Made by a program: the position numbers and the translations under genes. A stretch of 64,000 nt of DNA. Origin: Bradyrhizobium barranii subsp. apii (GTDB lineage: Bacteria > Pseudomonadota > Alphaproteobacteria > Rhizobiales > Xanthobacteraceae). This document shows positions 8,464 through 15,642 of the stretch, piece by piece (the stretch's first letter is position 1; each line of letters opens with the position of its first letter). The stretch spans positions 5,516,501-5,580,500 of the forward strand of contig NZ_CP096255.1 in the NCBI RefSeq assembly GCF_011516635.5, in the 5' to 3' direction. The notes beneath the pieces were generated by a model. The model saw nothing but the letters and a program-made list of their open reading frames with translations, was not told the DNA's origin and did not search any database.

Positions 8464-8880
8464 CAGGGTCTCGAGGCGCTCGCCGGCGAGCGCATCAGCG
8501 ACGCCGGGATCGGCGAAATCGCCGCCGCACATGACGACATGGTCCGGCATTATCGCAAGGGCGATCTGATCCAGTATTATCGCGGCAACCGCGCCATTCA
8601 CGAGGCCATCGTCGTCGCAGCCGAAAATCCCGCGCTGACCGGGCTCTATGCTTCCGTGACCGCGCGCATCCGGCGCGCGCGCTACGTCACGCCGATGACA
8701 CCGCAGCGCTGGGCGTTCGCCGTGAAGGAGCACGAGGCGATCCTGAACGCGCTGCAGCGGCGTGATGGCGCCGGCCTCTCCCACATCCTGCGTGCGCATC
8801 TGCGCCACAAGCGCGAAGAGGTCTTGCAGGCGGGCTTTGCCGAGACGGAAGGAAGCGACCTCGCGCTGCGGATCGCGTGA
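8464..8880 (+). pseudogene. 3' remnant of a GntR/FadR-type regulator gene (FCD domain only)
   Basis: The plus strand encodes most of an FCD effector-binding domain: LEALAGERISDAGIGEIAA, YRGNRAIHEAIVVAAENPAL and a C-terminal HEAILNALQRRDGAGLSHILRAHLRHKREEV. The N-terminal winged helix-turn-helix expected in GntR regulators is missing. An open frame reaches back to 8413, but its first ~17 residues are antisense to the pdxA remnant and not FCD-like. It cannot bind DNA as a GntR protein and is best treated as a pseudogene created by the same deletion that truncated pdxA. Confidence 0.7.
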
Positions 8881-8985
8881 GGCGGGCTCGCCCGGCGAGC
8901 ATTCGTTCATTCCGCGTCTGGCCTTGGCGCCTCTTCGCTGCGATAACCGCATCGAAGATCGGTCATAAGATCAGGCGACGCCGCA

Positions 8986-9468
8986 ATGAACAAACCGCTG
9001 CCCTCAGACCCCGTCGCGCGTGCGACCTCCGACAGCACGGGAAGCGCGCCGCAAGGCGGCTTTGCCGATCTCGTTCCCGAACTCAGCGTTTCCAGCCTTC
9101 AAGCCAGCCTGCCGTTCTGGCGCGACTTGCTCGGCTTCGAGCTCGCTTACGATCGCCCCGATGCGCGATTTGCGTATCTCGCCAGGGGGCGTTTGCAGGT
9201 CATGCTCTGCGAATTGAATGGACGCTGGGAGACGGCCGATATGCAGCGGCCATTCGGACGCGGCGTCAATTTCCAGATGGTCGTCGATCGCATTGATCCC
9301 ATGCTGAGAGCTCTCGGCGATGCCAAATGGCCGCTCTACGAGCAGCCGAACGAAGCCTGGTATCGGGTCGGCGACCAGGAATTCGGCCAGCGCGAATTCC
9401 TCGTCCAGGATCCGGACGGTTACCTCGTGCGCTTCGTCGAACGCCTGGGCATGCGCACGCCATCCTGA
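8986..9468 (+). CDS. VOC (glyoxalase/bleomycin-resistance) family protein
   Basis: A 160-residue protein of the vicinal-oxygen-chelate fold, close to the bleomycin-binding subgroup: PELSVSSLQASLPFWRDLLGFELAY (first beta-alpha-beta module), ARGRLQVMLCE, and a C-terminal QREFLVQDPDGYLVRFVERLG. Bleomycin-binding members sequester the drug; others are lyases or dioxygenases. The usual metal ligands are not obvious, which favours the binding-protein type, but function cannot be assigned. The first 25 residues are Pro/Ser/Ala-rich and may be disordered. It stands alone on the plus strand after the gntR remnant. Confidence 0.75.
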   Translation: MNKPLPSDPVARATSDSTGSAPQGGFADLVPELSVSSLQASLPFWRDLLGFELAYDRPDARFAYLARGRLQVMLCELNGRWETADMQRPFGRGVNFQMVVDRIDPMLRALGDAKWPLYEQPNEAWYRVGDQEFGQREFLVQDPDGYLVRFVERLGMRTPS

Positions 9469-9744
9469 CGCAAAGATTCGTCCAGTCCTGCCGCATCGCG
9501 CAATCAGGAGACACAATCGCGACGGTGCACGCTGCCCGGACCATTGAACTGATGCACGCTCTCTGTCGTGTGGGACGTAAGCTGCATTCGGCTCACGAGC
9601 CGAACTTGCTCAATTTCGCATTCGCCCGATTATCCTTGCGCCCCTCTGTCAGCTGACGTGGTCGCGCGTTAGACGTGAAGCTCCCCCGCTTCACGCTCCG
9701 CGAGCACCTCGGCTCGCCGTTGCGCAGCCAACGGAGACCATCTC

Positions 9745-10431
9745 ATGACCAAACCAAGCATCGTTTTCGCGCACGGCCTCTGGGCTGACGGATCGTGCTT
9801 CGGCAAGCTGATCCCGGCGCTGCAAGCCGAAGGCCACGAGGTCATGGCAAGCCAGCACGGGCTCGATTCACTCGCAACCGACGTCGCCTGCGTGACGGCG
9901 TGTTTTGGCCGTGTTCCCGGACCCGTGGTCCTCGTCGGCCACTCCTATGGCGGCACACTGATCACGCATGCCGGAACCGATCCGCGGGTCGCCGCGCTGG
10001 TCTACATCGCCGCGCTCGCGCCCGCTGCCGACGAAACTTCGCAGAGCCAGATTGCAAAATTTCCGACGACGCAGGTGTTCGGCCACATCGACGCGCCGGC
10101 GGGCCGTGTCTGGCTCAAGCCAAGCGGCCTGACGCACTTTGCCGGCGACCTGCCCGAAGCCGAGCAAAAGCTGGTCTACGCAACGCAAGGGGCGCCGGTT
10201 GCGGATCTCCTGACCCAAAAGGTCGATGGCACAGCGTGGACCTCGAAGCCGAGCTGGTACATCCTCGCCAGCAAGGACGAGACGGTTCACCCCGATCTGC
10301 AACACTTCGTCTCGAAGCGCATGAACGCTACCGTGACCGAAGTGCCTTCGTCCCACGTCCCCATGCTGTCGAAGCCGGATGTGGTGCTGGATGTGATCCG
10401 GAAGGCAGCGAATGCGGTCACAGCGAAGTAG
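9745..10431 (+). CDS. Alpha/beta hydrolase (esterase EstC-like)
   Basis: A 228-residue alpha/beta hydrolase. The nucleophile elbow is GHSYGG (Ser near residue 69), the oxyanion-side motif is HGLWADGSCF at the N-terminus, and the catalytic His is probably in SSHVPMLSKPD near the C-terminus; the acid is likely in ASKDETVHPDL. The sequence resembles small EstC-type esterases annotated as salicylate esterase-like, but the substrate is not known. ATG 9745 has CGGAG upstream. The 276 bases before it (9469-9744) show no gene. Confidence 0.8.
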   Translation: MTKPSIVFAHGLWADGSCFGKLIPALQAEGHEVMASQHGLDSLATDVACVTACFGRVPGPVVLVGHSYGGTLITHAGTDPRVAALVYIAALAPAADETSQSQIAKFPTTQVFGHIDAPAGRVWLKPSGLTHFAGDLPEAEQKLVYATQGAPVADLLTQKVDGTAWTSKPSWYILASKDETVHPDLQHFVSKRMNATVTEVPSSHVPMLSKPDVVLDVIRKAANAVTAK

Positions 10432-10695
10432 CATCGACTGACGTACCATACCGAACCAATGCAGATGACGTTGTCATTCTTCAGATCGGTCCGAGCGGCG
10501 CGAGACCGCCCGGACCTTTTGTCCATCGCGAAAACGCCATGCCGATTTCTGCTTTTTCTAATATCAATTAATCCGATTGAAACAGTGCATATTATTCGTT
10601 TGTCAAAATCCTCCTTCTGCGTAGCCTGATCCCGCGCCATCGCCCGGCTGCCCGTAAAGGCCGCCCCCGAGAACAGCGAGGCACCGGAGGATTGG

Positions 10696-12117
10696 ATGAC
10701 GACGACGCTCGACGCATCGGGAATGCCTGCACGTTCGCTGCTGCCCTTCCTTGATCGCGAGCACACGATCGCAAGGCCGGGCTACAGCCGATGGATGGTG
10801 CCGCCCGCGGCGCTTTGCGTGCATTTGTGCATCGGGCAGGCCTACGCCTTCAGCGTCTTCAACCTGCCGATGACCAAGCTGATCGGCGTCACCCAATCGG
10901 CATCCGGCGACTGGAAGCTCACCGAGCTCGGCTGGATTTTCTCCATCGCGATGGTGTTCCTCGGACTGTCCGCCGCAGTGTTCGGACGCTGGGTCGAGGA
11001 AGGCGGCCCGCGCAAGGCGATGTTCACCGCCGGCGTTGCCTGGGCGAGCGCGTTCCTGATCTCGGCCCTCGGCGTCTATCTCCACAATCTCTGGATCATC
11101 TATCTCGGCTACGGCGTGATCGGCGGCTGCGCGCTCGGCATCGGCTACATCTCCCCGGTTTCGACGCTCATGAAGTGGTTTCCCGACCGACTGGGCATGG
11201 CCACCGGCATGGCGATCATGGGCTTTGGCGGCGGGGCGCTGATCGCCTCCCCCCTCTCCGTCTGGCTGATGAGCAAGTTTGCGACCACGAGCGACGTCGG
11301 CGTGCTCGGCGCCTTCATCACGCTCGGCTGTGTCTACTTCGTCTTCATGATGGTCGGCTCCGCCATCGTGCGCGTACCGGCGCCGGGCTGGAAGCCGGAG
11401 GGTTATGTGCCGCCTGCCGCCGCCACCAGGCTGATGACCAGGAACGACGTGTTCGTCTACCAGGCGGTCAAGACGCCACAGTTCTGGCTGCTCTGGATCG
11501 TGCTGTTCTGCAACACCACCGCCGGCATCGGCGTGCTCGGCCAGGCCTCAGCGATGAGCCAGGAGATGTTCCCCGGCCATATCACCGCGGTCGCGGCCGC
11601 AGGTCTCGTCGGCCTGATGAGCCTGTTCAACATGGGCGGACGTTTCAGCTGGGCCTCGCTATCCGACTTCATCGGACGCAAGAGCACCTATTTCGTCTAC
11701 ATGGTGCTCGGAATCGCCCTCTACGTGACCGTGCCCTATGCCGGCGCGAGCGGCAATGTCGTGCTGTTCGTGCTGTGCTTCCTGATCATCGTCAGCATGT
11801 ATGGCGGCGGCTTTTCCACCGTTCCGGCCTACCTGCGCGACATGTTCGGCACGCGCTATGTCGGCGCCATCCACGGCATTCTGTTGACGGCCTGGTCGAT
11901 GGCCGGAATCGCCGGGCCTGTGCTGATCAACTACATCCGCGAATACAACGTCACGCACGGCGTGCCGAAGGCCCAGGCTTACAACACGACCATGTACATC
12001 ATGGCCGGACTGCTCGTGGTCGGCTTCCTCGCCAATCTCTGCGTCCGTGCCGTCGACAAGCGTCATCACATGAAAGACGAGGACAGTTCAGGACTCGAGG
12101 CGGCGCGCGCTGCCTGA
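10696..12117 (+). CDS. MFS transporter, OFA (oxalate/formate antiporter) family
   Basis: A 473-residue, 12-segment major facilitator. The family signature is recognisable: AFSVFNLPMTKLIG after helix 1, the helix 2-3 loop, YGVIGGCALGIGYISPVSTLMKWFPDR in helices 4-5, and FNMGGRFSWASLSDFIGRKSTY in the central loop. OFA members exchange oxalate for formate or carry other small carboxylates; the actual substrate here is unproven. ATG 10696 follows CGGAGG. Two tiny ORFs lie downstream (12145-12303 and 12308-12433), the first with a consensus ribosome-binding site, so the transcript probably encodes three proteins. No frc/oxc (formyl-CoA transferase, oxalyl-CoA decarboxylase) genes are nearby. Confidence 0.85.
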   Translation: MTTTLDASGMPARSLLPFLDREHTIARPGYSRWMVPPAALCVHLCIGQAYAFSVFNLPMTKLIGVTQSASGDWKLTELGWIFSIAMVFLGLSAAVFGRWVEEGGPRKAMFTAGVAWASAFLISALGVYLHNLWIIYLGYGVIGGCALGIGYISPVSTLMKWFPDRLGMATGMAIMGFGGGALIASPLSVWLMSKFATTSDVGVLGAFITLGCVYFVFMMVGSAIVRVPAPGWKPEGYVPPAAATRLMTRNDVFVYQAVKTPQFWLLWIVLFCNTTAGIGVLGQASAMSQEMFPGHITAVAAAGLVGLMSLFNMGGRFSWASLSDFIGRKSTYFVYMVLGIALYVTVPYAGASGNVVLFVLCFLIIVSMYGGGFSTVPAYLRDMFGTRYVGAIHGILLTAWSMAGIAGPVLINYIREYNVTHGVPKAQAYNTTMYIMAGLLVVGFLANLCVRAVDKRHHMKDEDSSGLEAARAA

Positions 12118-12144
12118 CGTTCGGACGAACACAAGGAGGCGACC

Positions 12145-12303
12145 ATGACCACGACATCACGGAGCGAAGCGTCATTCTCCCAATCGCTGCTGAGCTGGAT
12201 CGCCTGGCGGGTATCCCGGACGATGGCGGCGATGCGGCCGGTGCATCGAGCCACCGAGATCGCGGCCGCAGCCGCGGCGAGCAACAATCCCTCGGGGGCC
12301 TGA
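12145..12303 (+). CDS. 52-residue hypothetical protein downstream of the OFA permease
   Basis: ATG at 12145 is preceded by the near-perfect Shine-Dalgarno AAGGAGG (12133-12139, spacing 5). The predicted 52-residue protein has a central amphipathic stretch (FSQSLLSWIAWRVSRTMAAM) and an Ala-rich tail (TEIAAAAAASNNPSGA). I do not recognise it. It starts 27 bases after the permease stop and ends 4 bases before the next mini-ORF, so it is very probably in the same operon and may associate with the membrane next to the transporter. The strong RBS is the main evidence for translation. Confidence 0.6.
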   Translation: MTTTSRSEASFSQSLLSWIAWRVSRTMAAMRPVHRATEIAAAAAASNNPSGA

Positions 12304-12307
12304 CATC

Positions 12308-12433
12308 ATGCAGACCGCTCAGACGGCAAAGACCACCCCGCTGCAATTGGCATTGGCCTGGAGCTTTGCGGGCATCCCCCTGCTTGCGGGCGTGATCCAG
12401 ACCCTGCTTAACGCCATGAAGCTGTTTCAGTAG
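12308..12433 (+). CDS. 41-residue membrane peptide, putative small subunit of the OFA permease
   Basis: A 41-residue ORF (MQTAQTAKTTPLQLALAWSF...) with one predicted membrane helix at about residues 12-34 and a short C-terminal tail (LLNAMKLFQ). It begins 4 bases after the preceding mini-ORF, suggesting translational coupling. From memory, one-helix proteins of this length ending in a similar ALxxxKLF-type tail accompany OFA-type MFS carriers and have been labelled small subunit in annotation; this must be checked by a profile search. The same frame continues after the TAG for 72 codons with another hydrophobic stretch (see findings). Confidence 0.6.
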   Translation: MQTAQTAKTTPLQLALAWSFAGIPLLAGVIQTLLNAMKLFQ

Positions 12434-12670
12434 GCGGCGAATACGTCCCACGAACAAGCGTGCAACGCTTCTCAGCGGCGCGCGACGGTTGATAACCGAC
12501 GAAGGCTTCGCCATCACCGTGCGCTGGCCGCGGTGATCGCCGCTGCAGTTCTCGCCGTCGGCTTCGACGCGACTGCGGACATCGTCGTCGCGACGCTCGC
12601 ACTTGGCGCGGTGACGGCGCTCGCCGAGACCCACCTGCACCGGCGCGGATAGATCCAGTCAAACGAGCCG

Positions 12671-13564
12671 TCAGCGGCGCTTGCGCGTGCCACGCGCCGG
12701 CGTTTCCGTCACCCGCCGGGTCTGCTCGGCGGCGAGGTCGCGCATGATCGCTATCGCGCTCTGCACGTGGTCGTCGGGCTGGTCGACCGAATAGATGACA
12801 TAGGCCGGCATCGAGATTTTCGGCGCTCCCACCACCAGGTGCAGCCGGCGCGCCTTCAGCAGCGGCTCGACGATCCGGTGCGCAAAATAGCCGGAGCCGC
12901 CGTTGGCGAGGACGTGCTGCAGCCCGAGCCAGCCGATGTTCGCGGTCAGCGCAGGCCCAGCGAAATTGGGAAAGACGGCGCTGTGGCGCGCGTAGAATTC
13001 GGGCCCCCAGTCGACATAGACGTAGCCCTCCTGCGGCTCCGGATCGCTCCTGGGATTGGTCGACACCAGCACGAGCTGCTCCTCGATCAGCAACTCGACC
13101 TTGAGGCCGGGGCGGCTTTGCGGGGTGTACATCACGCCGATGTCGATGCGTCCCTCGACCAGCCCCTGCATCAACTCGGGCTCAAGGGCGCTCTCGGCCC
13201 GGATGGAGATCTGAGGATTGGCCTCCTGCATGCGCGGCACCCAAAGCAGCAGGAACTCCTCCCACAGGCCGATGCGGCCGCCGACCACCAGCGCCCCGCT
13301 AAAGCCCTTGGGGAGGCCGACGTCGTGGCGGGCCTGCTCGACGGTGCGAACAAGCGTCGAGGCATGGCGCTGAAATTGCCGCCCTGCCACCGTAAGCGTC
13401 GCGCCGGCCTTGTTGCGCACGAACAACGTGCAACCGAGCAGCTCCTCGAGCGAGTGGATCCGCGTGCTGACGGTGGACTGGCTGACGTGAAGCCGGTCGG
13501 CGGCGGTGATGAAATTGCCGGTCGCGACCACGGTCAGGAATGTACGCGCGAGCTCGGTATCCAG
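12671..13564 (-). CDS. LysR family transcriptional regulator, apparent CTG start
   Basis: A LysR-type regulator of 297 residues if started at CTG 13564 (LDTELARTFLTVVATGNF). The wHTH is clear: ITAADRLHVSQSTVSTRIHSLEELLG, and the effector domain follows (GALVVGGRIGLWEE, ALEPELMQGLVEGRIDIGVMYTP). An in-frame TGA (13574-13576) blocks extension, and no ATG, GTG or TTG lies between it and the GTG at 13531, which would cut off the first helix conserved in the family. GAGGTG sits 6 bases before the CTG, so CTG initiation is likely. It lies 75 bases downstream of the haloacid dehalogenase gene on the same strand. Target genes unknown. Confidence 0.8.
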   Translation of the reverse strand: MDTELARTFLTVVATGNFITAADRLHVSQSTVSTRIHSLEELLGCTLFVRNKAGATLTVAGRQFQRHASTLVRTVEQARHDVGLPKGFSGALVVGGRIGLWEEFLLLWVPRMQEANPQISIRAESALEPELMQGLVEGRIDIGVMYTPQSRPGLKVELLIEEQLVLVSTNPRSDPEPQEGYVYVDWGPEFYARHSAVFPNFAGPALTANIGWLGLQHVLANGGSGYFAHRIVEPLLKARRLHLVVGAPKISMPAYVIYSVDQPDDHVQSAIAIMRDLAAEQTRRVTETPARGTRKRR

Positions 13565-13639
13565 GGGCGCACCTCACACATCGACATTGTCGATATGAAA
13601 GGCGCTGTCTTGAAGGATGTCAAACAGAAGGAGTGCCGC

Positions 13640-14359
13640 TTAGCAGCCGAGCTTGTCGGCGACCCCGCCAAAATCCTTGGCGACGATGTCCCAATTGCCG
13701 GTCGCCTCGAAATCGACCTTCTGAAGCGGGCCATATTCGGTCGGCCGCGCCACGAACGCGGTCTTCAGTCCGTTCTTCTGGGCGGCGGCGAGATCACCGT
13801 TGTGGGCGGCGACCATCATCACCTGCTCCGGCTTGAGGCCGAGCAGGCGCGCGGCGCCGAGATAGGTCTCGGGATCGGGCTTGTAGTGCTCGAACAGCTC
13901 GGCCGACATGATGAGGTCCCACGGCAGGCCGGCGAACTTCGCCATGTTGGTGAGCAGCGCGACATTGCCGTTCGACAGCGGCGAGATCACGAATTTGGTC
14001 TTGAGGCGCGTCAGGCCGGCGACGCTATCGGCCCAGGGATGCAGACGGTGCCAGCCCTTGGTGATGTAGTCGAGGTCGGCCTCGGTCAAACCCTTGATCG
14101 CGAACTTCTCGACCAGCTTGTCCAGCGAGCGGCGGTGCAGGACGTCGAGGATGACATAGCCACGTTCGGGGTGCTTGCGCACGTCATCCATGGCGGCCGT
14201 GTACATGCCGCGCCAGCCGTCGACCAAAGCGGTCCAGTCGGCGGAGATGCCGCGGCCCTTGCCCCACCACATGAGGTCGGTGATCAGGCTGGTGCGCCAG
14301 TCCACGACGGTGCCGAACACGTCGAAGACCAGGGCTTTGACGGAGGAGAGATCGGACAT
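13640..14359 (-). CDS. Haloacid dehalogenase, type II
   Basis: A 239-residue HAD-superfamily hydrolase. Motif I is ALVFDVFGTVVDWR with the nucleophile Asp, motif II SPLSNGN, and a C-terminal VMMVAAHNGDLAAAQKNGL segment with the metal-binding Asp; this arrangement is characteristic of (S)-2-haloacid dehalogenases, which hydrolyse 2-haloalkanoates to 2-hydroxy acids. Length fits the family (about 225-240). ATG 14359 is preceded by AGGAAG. The LysR gene follows on the same strand and may regulate it, though LysR genes are more often divergent from their targets. Confidence 0.85.
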   Translation of the reverse strand: MSDLSSVKALVFDVFGTVVDWRTSLITDLMWWGKGRGISADWTALVDGWRGMYTAAMDDVRKHPERGYVILDVLHRRSLDKLVEKFAIKGLTEADLDYITKGWHRLHPWADSVAGLTRLKTKFVISPLSNGNVALLTNMAKFAGLPWDLIMSAELFEHYKPDPETYLGAARLLGLKPEQVMMVAAHNGDLAAAQKNGLKTAFVARPTEYGPLQKVDFEATGNWDIVAKDFGGVADKLGC

Positions 14360-14384
14360 GTGCGCTTCCTCTTTTGTTGTTCTT

Positions 14385-14493
14385 GTCATTCCGGGGGGCG
14401 CGTCAGCACCAACCCGGAATCCAGAAGTTATGGCGCGAGATTCCGGCTTCTCCGGGCCGCGCGCTTTGCGCGGTCCCGTCGCCCCGGAATGAC
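14385..14493. repeat. Palindromic intergenic repeat (about 109 bp)
   Basis: The element begins GTCATTCCGGGG and ends CCCCGGAATGAC, a perfect 12-bp inverted repeat. Inside lies a second inverted pair around AACCCGGAATCCAGAA and GAGATTCCGG, so the RNA could fold into a long branched hairpin. It fills the whole gap between glpX and the dehalogenase gene on the minus strand. Elements with these ends are, to my knowledge, common in Bradyrhizobium-type genomes. Confidence 0.75.
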
Positions 14494-14501
14494 GAAGCGC
14501 G

Positions 14502-15503
14502 TCAGCCCAGGTAAAACTTCTCCAACTGCCGGTGCTCGGCCTTGATGTAACGCACGGTGCCGGTGACGGAGCGCATCACGACCGTCTCGGTCTCGATCAC
14601 GCCGTCCTTGCGGAACTTGACGCCCGACAGCAACGAGCCCGTGGTGACGCCGGTGGCGGCGAACAGGCAGTCGCCGCGCGCCATGTCCTCGATGCCGTAG
14701 ATCATCTTGGGATCGTTGACGCCCATCTTGGCGGCGCGCTCGCGCTTCTCGTCGGAATCGAGGATCAGGCGGCACTGCATCTGGCCACCGATGCAGCGCA
14801 GCGCCACGGCCGCGAGCACGCCTTCCGGCGCGCCGCCGGTGCCGAGATACATGTCGACGCCGGTGTTATCGGGGTCGGCGCAGTGGATCACGCCGGCCAC
14901 GTCGCCGTCGGTGATGAGGCGGACGGCGGCGCCGGTCGAGCGCACACTCTCGATGATGCTGGCATGGCGCGGGCGGTCGAGCACGAGAACGGTGATGCCT
15001 TCCGGCTGGACACCCTTGGCCTTGGCGAGGCGGCGGACGTTGTCGGCGGGCGAGGCATCAATTTCGACAACACCCTTGTCGTAGCCGGGACCGATCGCGA
15101 GCTTCTCCATGTAGACGTCAGGAGCGTGCAGGAGCGTGCCGCCGTCGGCCATCGCCATGGTGGCAATCGAGCCCGGCATGTTCTTGGCGCACAGCGTGGT
15201 GCCTTCGAGCGGGTCGACCGCGATGTCGACCTGCGGGCCGGCGTTCATGCCAACCTTCTCGCCGATGAACAGCATCGGCGCCTCGTCGCGCTCGCCCTCG
15301 CCGATCACGATGGTGCCCTCGATCGGCAGCTTGTTGAGCTCGCGCCGCATGGCGTCCACCGCGGCCTGGTCGGCCGCCTTCTCGTTGCCGTGCCCGCGCA
15401 GCCGCGCCGAAGACACCGCCGCCCGCTCCGTCACCCGCACGATCTCCAGCGTGAGGATGCGCTCGAGCAACGCGTGCGGCGGGACTGAAATATGGGTCGA
15501 CAT
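14502..15503 (-). CDS. glpX: Fructose-1,6-bisphosphatase class II
   Basis: A 333-residue GlpX-type FBPase that dephosphorylates fructose-1,6-bisphosphate (and possibly sedoheptulose-1,7-bisphosphate), needed for gluconeogenesis and the Calvin cycle. Recognisable blocks: EKAADQAAVDAMRRELN, GTIVIGEGERDEAPML, the metal-binding VDPLEGTTLCAKN, and the substrate-loop DGDVAGVIHC and GTGGAPEGVLAA. AAGGAG precedes the ATG. It lies downstream of the homoserine dehydrogenase gene on the same strand (about 139 bases between), an arrangement I recall from Bradyrhizobium and relatives. Confidence 0.95.
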   Translation of the reverse strand: MSTHISVPPHALLERILTLEIVRVTERAAVSSARLRGHGNEKAADQAAVDAMRRELNKLPIEGTIVIGEGERDEAPMLFIGEKVGMNAGPQVDIAVDPLEGTTLCAKNMPGSIATMAMADGGTLLHAPDVYMEKLAIGPGYDKGVVEIDASPADNVRRLAKAKGVQPEGITVLVLDRPRHASIIESVRSTGAAVRLITDGDVAGVIHCADPDNTGVDMYLGTGGAPEGVLAAVALRCIGGQMQCRLILDSDEKRERAAKMGVNDPKMIYGIEDMARGDCLFAATGVTTGSLLSGVKFRKDGVIETETVVMRSVTGTVRYIKAEHRQLEKFYLG

Positions 15504-15642
15504 CGGCTAACTCCTTCGGAACAGTTTTGGACGGAGATCTCCGTCCGCATTAACTCGTAACACCCACAGTTCGTTCGAACCGTGTCCTATTGTTTGAGCA
15601 AGACCTTGCCGGAAAACCTCTTCACACTTTTCCGGGTCATGC

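Noticed and set aside
8413..8880. Calling the FCD frame an intact regulator starting at 8413
   Set aside because: It lacks the DNA-binding domain and its first ~17 residues are antisense to the pdxA remnant, so a functional GntR regulator is not supported.
10791..12395. 534-codon plus-strand frame overlapping the OFA permease gene
   Set aside because: Arg-rich shadow frame; the permease frame has the 12-helix pattern and family motifs.
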